From positions 868,001-932,000 of the forward strand of contig CP065010.1 in NCBI GenBank assembly GCA_016699775.1: 64,000 nucleotides of DNA. The letters are read 5' to 3'. Positions 16,197-25,134 of the stretch are shown here, in pieces. Positions within the stretch are counted from its first letter, which is position 1, and every line of letters starts with the position of its first letter. Source of the stretch: Candidatus Falkowbacteria bacterium. GTDB taxonomy: Bacteria; Patescibacteriota; Patescibacteriia; Patescibacteriales; Patescibacteriaceae. The notes beneath the pieces are model-generated. The model did no database searches, was not told where the DNA came from, and was given only the letters and a program-made list of their open reading frames with translations. The translations under genes were made by a program, and so were the position numbers.

Positions 16197-18716
16197 TTAG
16201 CGAGAAAAATATCGTTCAAACTCACTTTCTGTTTCTTTATTTGATGAGCTTTTTTCAGACTTTTTTTCCTTTGGGGATGAAGTGGGGACAACCTCTTCGT
16301 CATCCAAGCCATTTTCATCAACTTCTTCGGTCATAAATTCTGGCACTTCACTTTCATTATTTGAATCATTCTGTTGATCATTATCATCAGAATCATCATT
16401 TTTTTCCTCATCATTCTCTTCTTCAATCTCATCATCAGATTCTTCAGACAACAAAGTATCATCATCACCTAAATAATTATCAGGAGCTTCTGCTGTTGCT
16501 TGATTATGCAAACGGGCACCAGCGACACCATCTTGAATCATGGCTTCATATTGTTCTTTAGTCACCATAATCTCTCTGGCCTTTGCACCATTTGATGGAC
16601 CAATAATTCCTGACTCTTCAAGAATATCCAAAAGTCTGGCTGCGCGAGCATAGCCAATTGAAAGTCGGCGTTGTAAAAATGAAGCAGAAGCTTTTCCAGA
16701 ATTAATAATTAATTCTTTAGCTTCTTGGAATAACTCATCGTCATCATCTGTTCCACCATCAATTCCAACTCCGGCAACACCCCGAACTTTTTGTCGTTCA
16801 ACAATTTCTGTAATATAATTTGGCGAACCACTTTTTTCTTTTATATACGAAACCACACGCTTAATTTCTTGATCAGTAATCAAGGCACCTTGAATACGTT
16901 TTGGTTTTGTTAAAGCAACACTGGAAAAAAGCATATCTCCTCTACCTAATAATTTTTCAGCTCCCAATGAATCAAGAATAGTTCGTGAATCAATACCAGA
17001 TGTTACAGAGAAAGCAATTCGAGCCGGCATATTTGCTTTAATTGTTCCAGTAATAACGTTTACACTCGGTCGCTGTGTTGCCAAAATCAAATGAATACCA
17101 ACGGCTCTCGCCATCTGTGCCAAACGAACAATACCTGCTTCCATTTCTTTTGGTGCCACAACCATTAAATCTGCCAACTCATCAATAATAAAAATAATGT
17201 AAGGCATCTTTTCTTTATTAGACTGGTTGTAACCTTCAATATCTCGTTTATGAACTTGTGATAAGGTTTCAAAACGTCGATCCATTTCATTCAAGCACCA
17301 TTTCAAGGCATTAATAGTTTTTGAAACTTCAGTAATAACTGGCGTTAATAAATGAGGCAAACCATTATAAACAGTTAACTCAACCCGCTTTGGATCAACC
17401 ATAATAAACTTTAAATCATCAGGATTATTTTGATATAACAAACTAACAATCAATGTATTTAACATGACTGATTTTCCAGAACCAGTTGCACCAGCAACAA
17501 GTAAGTGAGGCATTTTATTTATACTATCTAACCATACTTTGCCCGCCACATCTTTACCCAAGGCAATCATTAAATTGTTATTCCGTCGTTTAAAATCTTC
17601 TGACTCCAAAACTTCACGAAGATTAACAATCGCCACAGTACGATTTGGTACTTCAATTCCTACCAAAGCCTTCCCGGGAATTGGCGCTTCAATACGAACC
17701 GGATGAGCTGCTAAAGCCATTGATAAATCATTATTTAATCCGGTAATACGAGAAAGTTTAATTCCCTCAGCTGGTTTCAATGTATATTGCGTAACCGTTG
17801 GCCCAACACTGACATCACCCATCTCAACAGGAATATTAAACTTTTCAAGAGTTGTTTTTATAATCTCAATATTACTTTTTATATCTCCTGACGTTGGTTT
17901 TGAAGGACGACTATTTAAGAGATCAAAAGGAATATCAATCTTTATATTAGTTGGCTTCCAACTCATTTTATCATCTTCACCCTTTGCCCTTCCTACATTT
18001 TTTAATTGCCTAGATTCATCTTTGATACTACGTAGATTAAAACTATCATCAATCTCGCCTTCAACCGTTGCTCCACTAGACAAAGCTTCTCCTTGTTCAG
18101 CCTTTTCATCATACTCACGAGCTAAAGCGCTATCTTTTTTACCGCTAAAAATTGACGAAAAGGGACGCGCCAATAATCGTGCTGGCATTGCACCACTTCG
18201 AAAAAGTGTGGCTAGGTTAGTATTAAACATTAACATCAAGCCAATAATTAATAACCCAAGAACCACAACAATTCCAGCCCAAAAACCAAACAGCTTAATA
18301 ACAATTACAGCCAATGACCAGCCAATATGTCCGCCACCTTTTCCAAGTTCTAGAGCTTGATTCCAATTTTCAACATCAACAAATAATTGCAACATTCCCT
18401 GGAAGGACCAAAGAAATAAGAATATTCCAAAGTAACGTAATCCACCGTTACGACTGCCTCTTGTTTGATACAATTCCCAACCAGTTACTAGCAACAAAAC
18501 AGGGATCAACCAATTTCCCCAACCAGAGAGCCAATCCATAGCCTTGCTCAAGTATGCACCCAAACTACCGGCCAAACCAAATATACTCAAAAAACAAATA
18601 ATTCCCAGACTTAAAAAAAAGACTGCCCAGATACTTTGTTTTATATCAGCGCTCAAACTAAGACGAGGAATAGAAATATAATCTAAAGGATTTTTTTGTT
18701 TTCGGCGACGACCCAT
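16197..18716 (-). CDS. ftsK: DNA translocase FtsK/SpoIIIE
   Basis: An 839-residue protein with four hydrophobic segments in the first 200 residues (membrane anchor), a short linker, and the alpha-beta motor domain with Walker A GATGSGKS (about 409) and Walker B FIIDELADLMVV. The winged-helix gamma domain (ELFQEAKELIINSGKASAS...RRLSIGYARAARLLD, about 660-720) reads KOPS-like sequences in known homologues. FtsK pumps chromosome termini through the division septum. Unusually, the protein continues about 100 residues past gamma with a highly acidic Asp/Glu/Ser/Asn tail. The gene appears single; an extended -10 box lies upstream. Confidence 0.95.
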   Translation of the reverse strand: MGRRRKQKNPLDYISIPRLSLSADIKQSIWAVFFLSLGIICFLSIFGLAGSLGAYLSKAMDWLSGWGNWLIPVLLLVTGWELYQTRGSRNGGLRYFGIFLFLWSFQGMLQLFVDVENWNQALELGKGGGHIGWSLAVIVIKLFGFWAGIVVVLGLLIIGLMLMFNTNLATLFRSGAMPARLLARPFSSIFSGKKDSALAREYDEKAEQGEALSSGATVEGEIDDSFNLRSIKDESRQLKNVGRAKGEDDKMSWKPTNIKIDIPFDLLNSRPSKPTSGDIKSNIEIIKTTLEKFNIPVEMGDVSVGPTVTQYTLKPAEGIKLSRITGLNNDLSMALAAHPVRIEAPIPGKALVGIEVPNRTVAIVNLREVLESEDFKRRNNNLMIALGKDVAGKVWLDSINKMPHLLVAGATGSGKSVMLNTLIVSLLYQNNPDDLKFIMVDPKRVELTVYNGLPHLLTPVITEVSKTINALKWCLNEMDRRFETLSQVHKRDIEGYNQSNKEKMPYIIFIIDELADLMVVAPKEMEAGIVRLAQMARAVGIHLILATQRPSVNVITGTIKANMPARIAFSVTSGIDSRTILDSLGAEKLLGRGDMLFSSVALTKPKRIQGALITDQEIKRVVSYIKEKSGSPNYITEIVERQKVRGVAGVGIDGGTDDDDELFQEAKELIINSGKASASFLQRRLSIGYARAARLLDILEESGIIGPSNGAKAREIMVTKEQYEAMIQDGVAGARLHNQATAEAPDNYLGDDDTLLSEESDDEIEEENDEEKNDDSDDNDQQNDSNNESEVPEFMTEEVDENGLDDEEVVPTSSPKEKKSEKSSSNKETESEFERYFSR

Positions 18717-18763
18717 ATATTCTTAATAATATCAAAAATCAAGGACTCTGCACTAATTAATTT

Positions 18764-18772
18764 AGTATATCA
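18764..18772 (-). promoter_or_regulatory. Extended -10 promoter of ftsK
   Basis: On the minus strand TGATATACT: a TG motif one base ahead of TATACT (18764-18769). No good -35 box is seen. The leader would be about 40 nt. Confidence 0.45.
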
Positions 18773-18830
18773 CAGCTTTAGTTACAAAAGAATGCATAAA
18801 ATAATTCTCTAAATTATCAAATTACCAACA

Positions 18831-18858
18831 AAAAAAACCGACGTTAATCGGATTTTTC
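18831..18858. terminator. Hairpin terminator
   Basis: CCGA-CGTTAA-TCGG stem flanked by an A-run (18831-18837) and a T-run (18852-18856). It lies 15 bases past the stop of the 74-residue minus-strand gene. Confidence 0.6.
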
Positions 18859-18872
18859 TTTGTAGAAAATGT

Positions 18873-19097
18873 TTACTTAGCAACTTCCGTTTTTTCAGGC
18901 TCTTCAACAGCTGAGTTAATCATTTTATCAGAGGTTTCCGTTGGTAGATTTGTTCTAGAAACGTTGGTTTGATTTTGATGTAGGGTTGAAAGAGGCGTAT
19001 GTTTTTTTAAAAATTCTTTCAGTTTTTCTCTTATTTCAACTCTCAAGGATTCATTTTTAGAAGTTGGTTGTTCAAAAGATGGTTTTTCTATAGACAT
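18873..19097 (-). CDS. Small hydrophilic protein of unknown function
   Basis: A 74-residue, charged, low-complexity protein rich in Glu, Lys, Ser and Thr with one predicted helix (SLRVEIREKLKEFLKKH, about 17-33). There is no signal peptide, membrane segment or recognisable domain. It may be a Patescibacteria-specific small protein. Support comes from a terminator right after it and an ATG start with open frame; coding is likely but not certain. Confidence 0.45.
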   Translation of the reverse strand: MSIEKPSFEQPTSKNESLRVEIREKLKEFLKKHTPLSTLHQNQTNVSRTNLPTETSDKMINSAVEEPEKTEVAK

Positions 19098-19221
19098 AAA
19101 TCTTTAGGCATTAAGAAAAGTTTTAATTAGAAAATAGAAAAATTTGATGGTTATTTTCTATGAATTAATAAACCATAGCATATTTAACTGATTTTTGCAA
19201 GTCAAGATTTCAAAACTACTC

Positions 19222-19254
19222 AAAAAAAAGAATCGTCTGTTTTTCGGACGATTC
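19222..19254 (-). terminator. Hairpin terminator after the 107-residue protein gene
   Basis: On the minus strand GAATCGTCC...AGACGATTC (9-bp stem with one mismatch) is followed by eight T. It lies about 55 bases past the stop at 19307. Confidence 0.8.
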
Positions 19255-19306
19255 AGTTAGTAAGAAAAACATAAAACTTAGATTTGCTCTGACAGCCTAT
19301 AAACTG

Positions 19307-19630
19307 TCATGTTTTCAAGAAAAAAGTTGCTTTCTCAATCTTCTTGAAAAAATTTCCTTGAAGAATATTTAGCAAATACAAAACTCCGACCTCAGAAAAA
19401 TGAAGATCTTCCATTAGTCTGGTTTCTCCACTAATCTTAAGTATGTCAGAACTTTCTTGAGTCTCTTGGGCAAAAAGTAAGCTTTTAAATTTCTTATTTA
19501 TATCAAGCAATGATGCATTATATATGCATTTAATCACTGATATAACTACATCAAGATTACTATGTGAACGAAGTTCTAAGTATCCAAGAACTCTAAAATA
19601 TACTGGGATATAAAGTTCTTTTTGCTCCAT
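19307..19630 (-). CDS. Protein of unknown function
   Basis: A 107-residue soluble protein with mixed alpha/beta character (YIPVYFRVLGYLELRSH; VISVIKCIYNASLL; LYLLNILQGNF). No family is recognised. The ATG at 19630 is fixed by a strong AAGGAGGGG Shine-Dalgarno directly upstream, which together with the terminator behind it makes this a real gene. It stands alone between ftsK-side small genes and the divergent DUF378 gene. Confidence 0.6.
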   Translation of the reverse strand: MEQKELYIPVYFRVLGYLELRSHSNLDVVISVIKCIYNASLLDINKKFKSLLFAQETQESSDILKISGETRLMEDLHFSEVGVLYLLNILQGNFFKKIEKATFFLKT

Positions 19631-19730
19631 TTTCCCCTCCTTTCCATTTTAGTTACATTTTTTTAATTATTTACCTACATTAAACAATATAGCCTCAAAA
19701 AAGTCAATTTTCGACTGTTGTCAGTAATTA

Positions 19731-19739
19731 TGGTATAAT
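19731..19739 (+). promoter_or_regulatory. Extended -10 promoter of the DUF378 gene
   Basis: TGG directly before a perfect TATAAT (19734-19739). The same ATTATGGTATAAT string occurs before the pilin-FISUMP gene at 30794-30806, suggesting a preferred extended -10 form. Confidence 0.6.
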
Positions 19740-19789
19740 TGACTTACAAAGGTCGAGGTTACGTTCTTATTACTATATATTTTGATTTT

Positions 19790-20017
19790 ATGAAAAATCT
19801 TCATAGTATTACGTTTCTTCTCGTTATTATCGGTGGACTAAACTGGCTACTTGTTGGTCTTTTTAGTTGGGATGTTGGGCAGCTTTTTGGCGGTATGGAC
19901 AATATGATTTCCCGCCTTATCTATATTCTAGTTGGTATTTCTGCGATTGTAGAAATAGCTCAACACAAAGCCAATTGCAAAGTGTGCGGAGACAAATCAT
20001 CTCGTCCTGCTGCTTAA
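19790..20017 (+). CDS. DUF378 family membrane protein
   Basis: A 75-residue protein with two transmembrane helices. The first carries the DUF378 hallmark LVIIGGLNWLLVGLF; the second is SRLIYILVGISAIVEIA. It ends in a short tail with two cysteines (CKVCGD). The frame is open upstream to 19739, but that lies in the promoter, so the ATG at 19790 is the likely start. Function of the family is unknown. It is monocistronic, ended by the large palindromic terminator at 20036-20155. Confidence 0.85.
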   Translation: MKNLHSITFLLVIIGGLNWLLVGLFSWDVGQLFGGMDNMISRLIYILVGISAIVEIAQHKANCKVCGDKSSRPAA

Positions 20018-20035
20018 TATTTAGTTACAGAAAAT

Positions 20036-20155
20036 CAACCCGAAGTTTAGTGAAAAGTTATAATGTTAAAAAGTTCATAAAGTAATTCAAATAATGAATT
20101 CTACTTTTAACTTTATAACCTTTAACTTTATCACTGACTTCGGGTTGTTTTTTTA
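20036..20155. repeat. Terminator stem with an AT-rich palindrome inserted in its loop
   Basis: The outer stem AACCCGAAGT (20037-20046) pairs exactly with ACTTCGGGTT (20137-20146) and is followed by a T-run, a normal terminator for DUF378. The 90 bases between are an imperfect AT palindrome made of AAAGTTATAA / TTATAACTTT-like units. The same units occur in both 23S rRNA insertions, suggesting a small mobile palindromic element. Confidence 0.65.
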
Positions 20156-20168
20156 TCTCTTTAAAAAC

Positions 20169-21350
20169 TCAATAATGATGTTCATTCTTTTCTACAAAGT
20201 CCCACACCCATTTGGCAACATTATTCGATGGACCTTCAATTGGATCATGATGTAGATTAATAAATGGCACGCCATTACTTTCTATAATTCCCCATTTTTG
20301 TGTATGAGGTGATTGATCAATCTTTTCAATAATAAAATCAAAACCAATCATCGGATCACCAATAACTTCCGCAGCTACTTCAAGAATTTTAATAATTTCA
20401 GGATGAGTAATATGTGTATCTTCGGCACTATTACCACCATATGAAACACCAATCTTTTCTGATAAATCAATCGTCACACCGGCTGGTAAAATATCATCAA
20501 GACTTCGATTATTTCTGGCTAAAAAAATTCCCATCTCCGGCTTAATAATTACATTATGAATTTCTGGATGCTTATGTTGATTTTTTATATCAATTAATTC
20601 AAGAATTGTGTGTTCGCCATCACCGGTAACACGCGGCGGATCTCCGCGTAGATTTCCGGTAAACTTTCCGTCAATCATTGTGCCTCGGTACACACTACCA
20701 ATTAAATGCTCTTCCATGACCACCCAATAACAAAGCTGTTTGGCAATTCTAAAAGCCTCTTTTAATTGTTTTTCATTATAAATAAAAGTAGTTGTGTGCC
20801 GACCACGTGAACCTAAACGCGGTTTAATTATTACTGGTTTTTCTAAACTCTGAAAAGCCTTTTTTAATTTTCTATAAGAGGAAAAACTTCCGCCCTTAGG
20901 CACAGGAATACCTGCCTCTTGTAACTTTCTTTTAACCAAGGCCTTATCATCCATCCACCATTCACCAGTCCCGGGCATATATTCGGGTCGTGGCAATCCT
21001 GAAAAATATATCCAGCGATCATTAATCTTGGCCCTATATGAATCATTTTCTTTACCAAAAATTTTCACACTTTGCATTGTAATTCCACGACGTTTAGCTT
21101 CTAACCAGAGCACCTCAGCACGTGAACTTGTTTTATCAGACAAGTCGTCAGCATACGTAATTAAATTTAGTTTTTCAAACAAATATACTAGGGGAGAAAA
21201 TATAACACTAACATATTTAAAAAAAGATTTACCAACTTTTCCCCCAAATAAAAATTGATTCAGAGGTAACATAACAACTGAAACGGACTCATTAATCCAA
21301 TTAACAAAATGAGGGGTTGGATTATTACCACAATATGCACATTTAGACAT
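20169..21350 (-). CDS. ATP-grasp family ligase, function unknown
   Basis: A 393-residue protein. The N-terminus has a small Cys motif (CAYCGNNPTPH, residues 4-14) and a hydrophobic stretch (about 45-65). From about 140 onward it shows an ATP-grasp fold: KRKLQEAGIPVPKG, then KPVIIKPRLGSRGRH (phosphate-binding loop), VMEEHLIGSVYRGTMIDGK, the GDPPRVTGDGEHTILELID block as in cyanophycin synthetase and bifunctional glutathione synthetase, and the metal-binding end IIESNGVPFINLHHDP. It probably forms an amide bond between a carboxylate and an amine; substrates cannot be told. It is single and convergent with DUF378. Confidence 0.75.
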   Translation of the reverse strand: MSKCAYCGNNPTPHFVNWINESVSVVMLPLNQFLFGGKVGKSFFKYVSVIFSPLVYLFEKLNLITYADDLSDKTSSRAEVLWLEAKRRGITMQSVKIFGKENDSYRAKINDRWIYFSGLPRPEYMPGTGEWWMDDKALVKRKLQEAGIPVPKGGSFSSYRKLKKAFQSLEKPVIIKPRLGSRGRHTTTFIYNEKQLKEAFRIAKQLCYWVVMEEHLIGSVYRGTMIDGKFTGNLRGDPPRVTGDGEHTILELIDIKNQHKHPEIHNVIIKPEMGIFLARNNRSLDDILPAGVTIDLSEKIGVSYGGNSAEDTHITHPEIIKILEVAAEVIGDPMIGFDFIIEKIDQSPHTQKWGIIESNGVPFINLHHDPIEGPSNNVAKWVWDFVEKNEHHY

Positions 21351-21403
21351 ACATTAATTCAAAAATTAAAAATTAAAAACTTAAAAACTAAGAAATTTGA
21401 AAA

Positions 21404-22918
21404 TTAAAAACCAGGGAAGTAATCTTTTTTTATATTACTTTTCTTTACGCCCACTGATGCCAATAAATTTTCATACCTTTCAACCATGGCATTTGGACCT
21501 GATAAATAACATACACGTTCGCAATAATCAGGAACATTTTCTTGCAACAGTTTTTCATCAATAAAACCAGATTGCCCCTGCCAATCAGTTGGAATATTAT
21601 CTTTTTCTGTAATAATATAGACAACTTTTATACCAAGCTGTTTTTCTGCTTCTGCAAAAATATCCTGGTAAACAAAACTATCAATTGACCGAGAAGCATA
21701 CAATAAAACTATATCTCTTGATTCATGATGGTCAAGTACGTATTTTATCATACTACGAAACGGAGTGATACCAATCCCGCCGGCAATAAATAAAAGTTTT
21801 GTGCTTGTATTATTCGGCAATGTGAATTCTCCAGTTAACTGTGAAGCCCAAATCTCATCTCCAGGCTTCATATTTACAAGCTCTTGCTTAAAACGGCTTC
21901 CCTTAGAAAATACTCGAACACCTAACCGAACATCTTCTTCAGTTGGCGATGAAGCTATTGTAAAATAACGTCGATTACCGCGATTTTCTAGAAAGAGTCT
22001 TGGCAATGTCCATTCAAAATATTGGCCTGCTTTAAACAAAACTTTTTTTGGTGCTTTAAAAACAAATTCATATATATCTTGGGATAGTGATTCTTTTGAA
22101 AGCAACGACAAACGTAGTTTATTCTTAGGACTAACTACATAAGAAAAAATATTTCCAAGGACTAAAGCTAACTCTGGTGTTGAGTATAAAGGACCCAAAC
22201 TAAATTGCAGGGAGAATAAACAACCCACTAAGACAGCATACATTATTTGTAATTGTCGTGCGGGTGGAGTAGTCAATGGCTCAGTTAACATTATTGTTCC
22301 CAAAAAAATTAATGGCCATGAATAAAAAATTTCTGCTACACCATCCCAAGCCAGATTCCCACCCAATAAACGAGGAACAATTAGTAATATAAAACTTGTT
22401 AATACAAAAGTCCCAAATAAAGCAAAACGACGGATTTTCCTTACAACCAACAACCCAAAGATTGAGACAAATAATAATAGTGGCGAACTACTAACCCACC
22501 AAATAGCTAAACCAGAACCACTCAAACCTATTATTACTGCAGCAATGGCTGCTGGATTAAAAATATGTTTTTTATTAATTGCCAAAACATACTTTGAGAG
22601 CATAGCCAAAGTTCCGGCTGCAATAATCACAACATAATCAGAAAATACAATTGGTGGAACCAAGATTAAAGCTAATATTAAGGCTGTAATACTGGCTGAT
22701 TCAATATTAACTGGGGCTTTATATAATTTTCCTATACCAAAATTAACCACGTTACAAACTATCAATAATACAATTGAAGAAACCAGAAGCTCAAGAGGGG
22801 CAAAAGGTAATAAACCGAGCCAAGATATAATAATAGAAATAACTAACAAAACTCCCAACCCATATATTAATAACCGATACATGGTAATTGAGTTTAGAAA
22901 ATTATCAATAAATTTCAT
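21404..22918 (-). CDS. RnfD/NqrB-like membrane domain fused to a ferredoxin-NADP reductase domain
   Basis: A 504-residue protein. The first 270 residues are eight to ten membrane helices resembling the NqrB/RnfD family, including a LTEPLTTPP motif. Residues about 270-504 are a flavin reductase domain: RYFTIASSP (FAD binding), GEFTLP, LLFIAGGIGITPFRSM (NAD(P)H pocket), LLYASRS and a terminal DYFPGF. It can pass electrons from cytosolic NAD(P)H through FAD into the membrane. It is last in an operon with apbE (9-base gap) and an FMN-binding protein, the layout of extracytosolic flavinylation electron-transfer systems. Confidence 0.82.
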   Translation of the reverse strand: MKFIDNFLNSITMYRLLIYGLGVLLVISIIISWLGLLPFAPLELLVSSIVLLIVCNVVNFGIGKLYKAPVNIESASITALILALILVPPIVFSDYVVIIAAGTLAMLSKYVLAINKKHIFNPAAIAAVIIGLSGSGLAIWWVSSSPLLLFVSIFGLLVVRKIRRFALFGTFVLTSFILLIVPRLLGGNLAWDGVAEIFYSWPLIFLGTIMLTEPLTTPPARQLQIMYAVLVGCLFSLQFSLGPLYSTPELALVLGNIFSYVVSPKNKLRLSLLSKESLSQDIYEFVFKAPKKVLFKAGQYFEWTLPRLFLENRGNRRYFTIASSPTEEDVRLGVRVFSKGSRFKQELVNMKPGDEIWASQLTGEFTLPNNTSTKLLFIAGGIGITPFRSMIKYVLDHHESRDIVLLYASRSIDSFVYQDIFAEAEKQLGIKVVYIITEKDNIPTDWQGQSGFIDEKLLQENVPDYCERVCYLSGPNAMVERYENLLASVGVKKSNIKKDYFPGF

Positions 22919-22927
22919 ACAACAATT

Positions 22928-23803
22928 TTAAAATATTTCGCCTGGAAAATTATCTGAGATTTGAATTGAAAAATCTTGATGCACAATTAGATATTCAAAT
23001 TGAAATTCTTTTTGAAGAATGGCTGGGTCAGTAAAAAATAAAGCGGTGGTTAACCCATCTGCCAGTAACGTGGTTTGAGCCACGACCCAAATGGCCAAAA
23101 TATTCTGAGGTGACTCCAAAGTATGAGGATTAATAATGTGATGGAATTTCCCCCACTTTCGACGATTGCCTGCCGAACCACATAAACTTTGATTCAAAAT
23201 AGTAGCCACGCCAATAACCTTAGTTGGATCAGTTGGATGTTCTAAACCAACTCGTAATGGTAGAGCACTATTATGATAAACCATATCACCACCAGCGTCC
23301 ACGCAAAAAGAAGAAACTTCTTCTGCGCGAATAATATCAGCTACAATATCAATCAAATAACCTTTCCCAGCAGCCCCAAAGTCCAAAATTACAGGTTGTT
23401 TAACTAAAAGCTGTAAACCTTTTCGTTCCAGAACATCCTCCCAAGGCAAGGGAGAAATTATGCTTTTTGCTTCCAAAGAGTAACTTGCATCATAACCAGC
23501 ATCTGACAATATGTTACCAATTAATGGCGTCACTGATCCCGCAGTCAATCGATATAAATTTTCATACAAGGAAAATAAGGCTTCAGCATCGGAAGGTAAT
23601 GAATACCTGCCGGCATTTTTTGATATTTCAAAAACCAAGGAATCTTCACGAAAACGTGAATAGTGGCGATCAAAAATATCAATTCTATTTCTAATCTTTT
23701 GAAATATTTTTTCTCTTGTAGATACCGAAAGACCATCGGGAAGATCAATCTGCCAAGTTGTCCCGATGGCCTCAAAAATATATGGCTCTGGTGACCAGGC
23801 CAT
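22928..23803 (-). CDS. apbE: FAD:protein FMN transferase
   Basis: A 291-residue ApbE family protein. Visible landmarks are EAIGTTWQI near the start, RIDIFDRHYSRFREDS, the LDFGAAGKGYLIDIVAD core, VDAGGDMV, HHIINPHTLESP and the metal-binding ADGLTTALFF. ApbE covalently attaches FMN to a Thr or Ser of target proteins outside the cytoplasm. No signal peptide is seen, so export is unclear. Gaps of 6 and 9 bases to its neighbours make it the middle gene of the operon; the upstream product carries the likely target. Confidence 0.92.
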   Translation of the reverse strand: MAWSPEPYIFEAIGTTWQIDLPDGLSVSTREKIFQKIRNRIDIFDRHYSRFREDSLVFEISKNAGRYSLPSDAEALFSLYENLYRLTAGSVTPLIGNILSDAGYDASYSLEAKSIISPLPWEDVLERKGLQLLVKQPVILDFGAAGKGYLIDIVADIIRAEEVSSFCVDAGGDMVYHNSALPLRVGLEHPTDPTKVIGVATILNQSLCGSAGNRRKWGKFHHIINPHTLESPQNILAIWVVAQTTLLADGLTTALFFTDPAILQKEFQFEYLIVHQDFSIQISDNFPGEIF

Positions 23804-23809
23804 ATGATA

Positions 23810-24337
23810 TTAAGATTTTGCCTGCGCTTTAATTTTTGCTAATGCATCATTAAAGCCCTTTGGGGTCAAAGAAGACCCAGAAACTTTGGAAAGTTGCACT
23901 TCATCAATCTTTTTACCAACTACAAATTGCTTGTAGTCTCCTGCGAAAATTCCTTGAAATTTAACCGATGCTGGACGTTCAGCCTTGGCTTCAAAAGTAA
24001 CTTCAGTAATAATATCATCTTGCAAAGTTACACTAACACCAACCTGTTCAGTTCCACCTGGTGAAGTATACTCTCCAACTGATGAATAGGTCCCGTTTTT
24101 ATATGAAGCAGTCATTACTGCTGGCTCTTGAGTAGAAGTAGTTGGTTGCTCATCTAAAGGTATTAAAAACTCATCATCAATGACGGTTTTATTTGTTACA
24201 GCAATTTCAGGCTCTGGTGAAACAACAGGCTTGTTCATTGCCATGTAAGCCAAGATGCCAACCGGGATAGCAATTATCACTAACCACATCCAGATTTTAC
24301 TTGGTTTATTTGAATTGTCTGAATTTATTTGTTCCAT
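23810..24337 (-). CDS. Membrane-anchored FMN-binding domain protein (ApbE target)
   Basis: A 175-residue protein with one N-terminal membrane helix (IWMWLVIIAIPVGILAYMA, about 14-32), a Pro/Thr-rich linker, and an FMN-binding domain from about 80. The flavinylation motif near the end is SGSSLT (153-158), matching the SGATxT site of NqrC/RnfG with Ser in place of the modified Thr (Ser156). It should hold covalent FMN outside the membrane and accept electrons from the FNR fusion encoded downstream. First gene of the operon. Confidence 0.85.
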   Translation of the reverse strand: MEQINSDNSNKPSKIWMWLVIIAIPVGILAYMAMNKPVVSPEPEIAVTNKTVIDDEFLIPLDEQPTTSTQEPAVMTASYKNGTYSSVGEYTSPGGTEQVGVSVTLQDDIITEVTFEAKAERPASVKFQGIFAGDYKQFVVGKKIDEVQLSKVSGSSLTPKGFNDALAKIKAQAKS

Positions 24338-24403
24338 AAAATATGTATTAATTTTTATTTAAATATATGGTGTTGTTCACCCAGTATACGAAATAATATT
24401 ATT

Positions 24404-24853
24404 TTAAGCAAGCCTATCTGCTAGAGAATTTACTTTCTCTTTTATTTTTTCAAAAATTTCTCTATCTTTTTGAAGCATCCTAGCTTTGCTACGAGCAGTT
24501 TGAAAAAATCCTGCTCCAATAACATCAGAAACATTCCAAATTTCAAACTGTGGTGGTATATAACGTAACTTTCTTTGAACAAAATTACTATGCTCCTCCT
24601 GCATAAAGATAATTAAATCATTTGCAGCCAAAAGCTCCTTAGTAGTTTTTGTCCAGGTTGGGAAAGTATACTGCCAAAGACCTGCTTCGTCTAAAATTAT
24701 TTTTGTATACCAACAAATGTCTCCATTAAGATTGTCATCTGCATGAATACCACTTGAGGTAGCCGTGACTCCGGGTATTTGCTTTGAATTCATATATGCC
24801 TCCGCCATCCGACTGCGATTAGTATTACCACTACAGACAAAATGAATCTTCAT
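24404..24853 (-). CDS. Low-molecular-weight protein tyrosine phosphatase-like protein
   Basis: A 149-residue Rossmann-like protein beginning MKIHFVCSGNTNRSRMAEA; C7-x5-R13 is the P-loop of LMW phosphatases and related arsenate reductases. The usual DP general-acid motif appears as SDVIG (about 110-114), so the acid Asp is uncertain. It could remove phosphate from tyrosine or arginine of proteins. It lies 3 bases after an unknown gene and in one operon with radC. Confidence 0.8.
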   Translation of the reverse strand: MKIHFVCSGNTNRSRMAEAYMNSKQIPGVTATSSGIHADDNLNGDICWYTKIILDEAGLWQYTFPTWTKTTKELLAANDLIIFMQEEHSNFVQRKLRYIPPQFEIWNVSDVIGAGFFQTARSKARMLQKDREIFEKIKEKVNSLADRLA

Positions 24854-24856
24854 ATT

Positions 24857-25126
24857 TTAAGTTTCTTGTTCTTCTAAGGCTCGTCGCGTTGCAAGCAAGT
24901 CAGCTAACAATATTTTTAAGTCTTCTTCCTGTTCTTTTGAAAGTGTTGGATCATAGGTCAAACGAGCAAATTTATTTAAAAATAAGTGGTATAGATCATT
25001 AAAATGTGTGGCTAAGGCTTGATTTTTTTCTAAAGGACGATCGCGTAATAATCCTTCATAAAAAAAGACTCCCTCGTTGACCAAGCCGTCAAAAGCCGAG
25101 GAGAGTTGATAGGTTCTTGCCTCCAT
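24857..25126 (-). CDS. Small helical protein in the radC operon, unknown function
   Basis: An 89-residue protein, mostly helical (FDGLVNEGVFFYEGLLRD; FNDLYHLFLNKFARLTYD; EEDLKILLADLLATRRALEEQ). No recognised family. It sits 8 bases after radC and 3 bases before the phosphatase gene, so the three are almost surely co-transcribed. No signal peptide or membrane segment. Confidence 0.6.
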   Translation of the reverse strand: MEARTYQLSSAFDGLVNEGVFFYEGLLRDRPLEKNQALATHFNDLYHLFLNKFARLTYDPTLSKEQEEDLKILLADLLATRRALEEQET

Positions 25127-25134
25127 ATATAGAA

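Noticed and set aside
18022..18541. Plus-strand frames opposite the ftsK membrane domain
   Set aside because: Antisense to a well-supported gene; composition follows from the opposite strand.
20036..20155. AT-rich palindrome considered as a replication origin
   Set aside because: No DnaA-box cluster or dnaA/dnaN genes nearby; the outer stem with T-run is a terminator.
21355..21415. Tandem AAATTAAAAA-like run beside the ATP-grasp gene as another copy of the palindrome family
   Set aside because: It is a simple direct AT repeat without the inverted arms or TTATAAAGTT unit.
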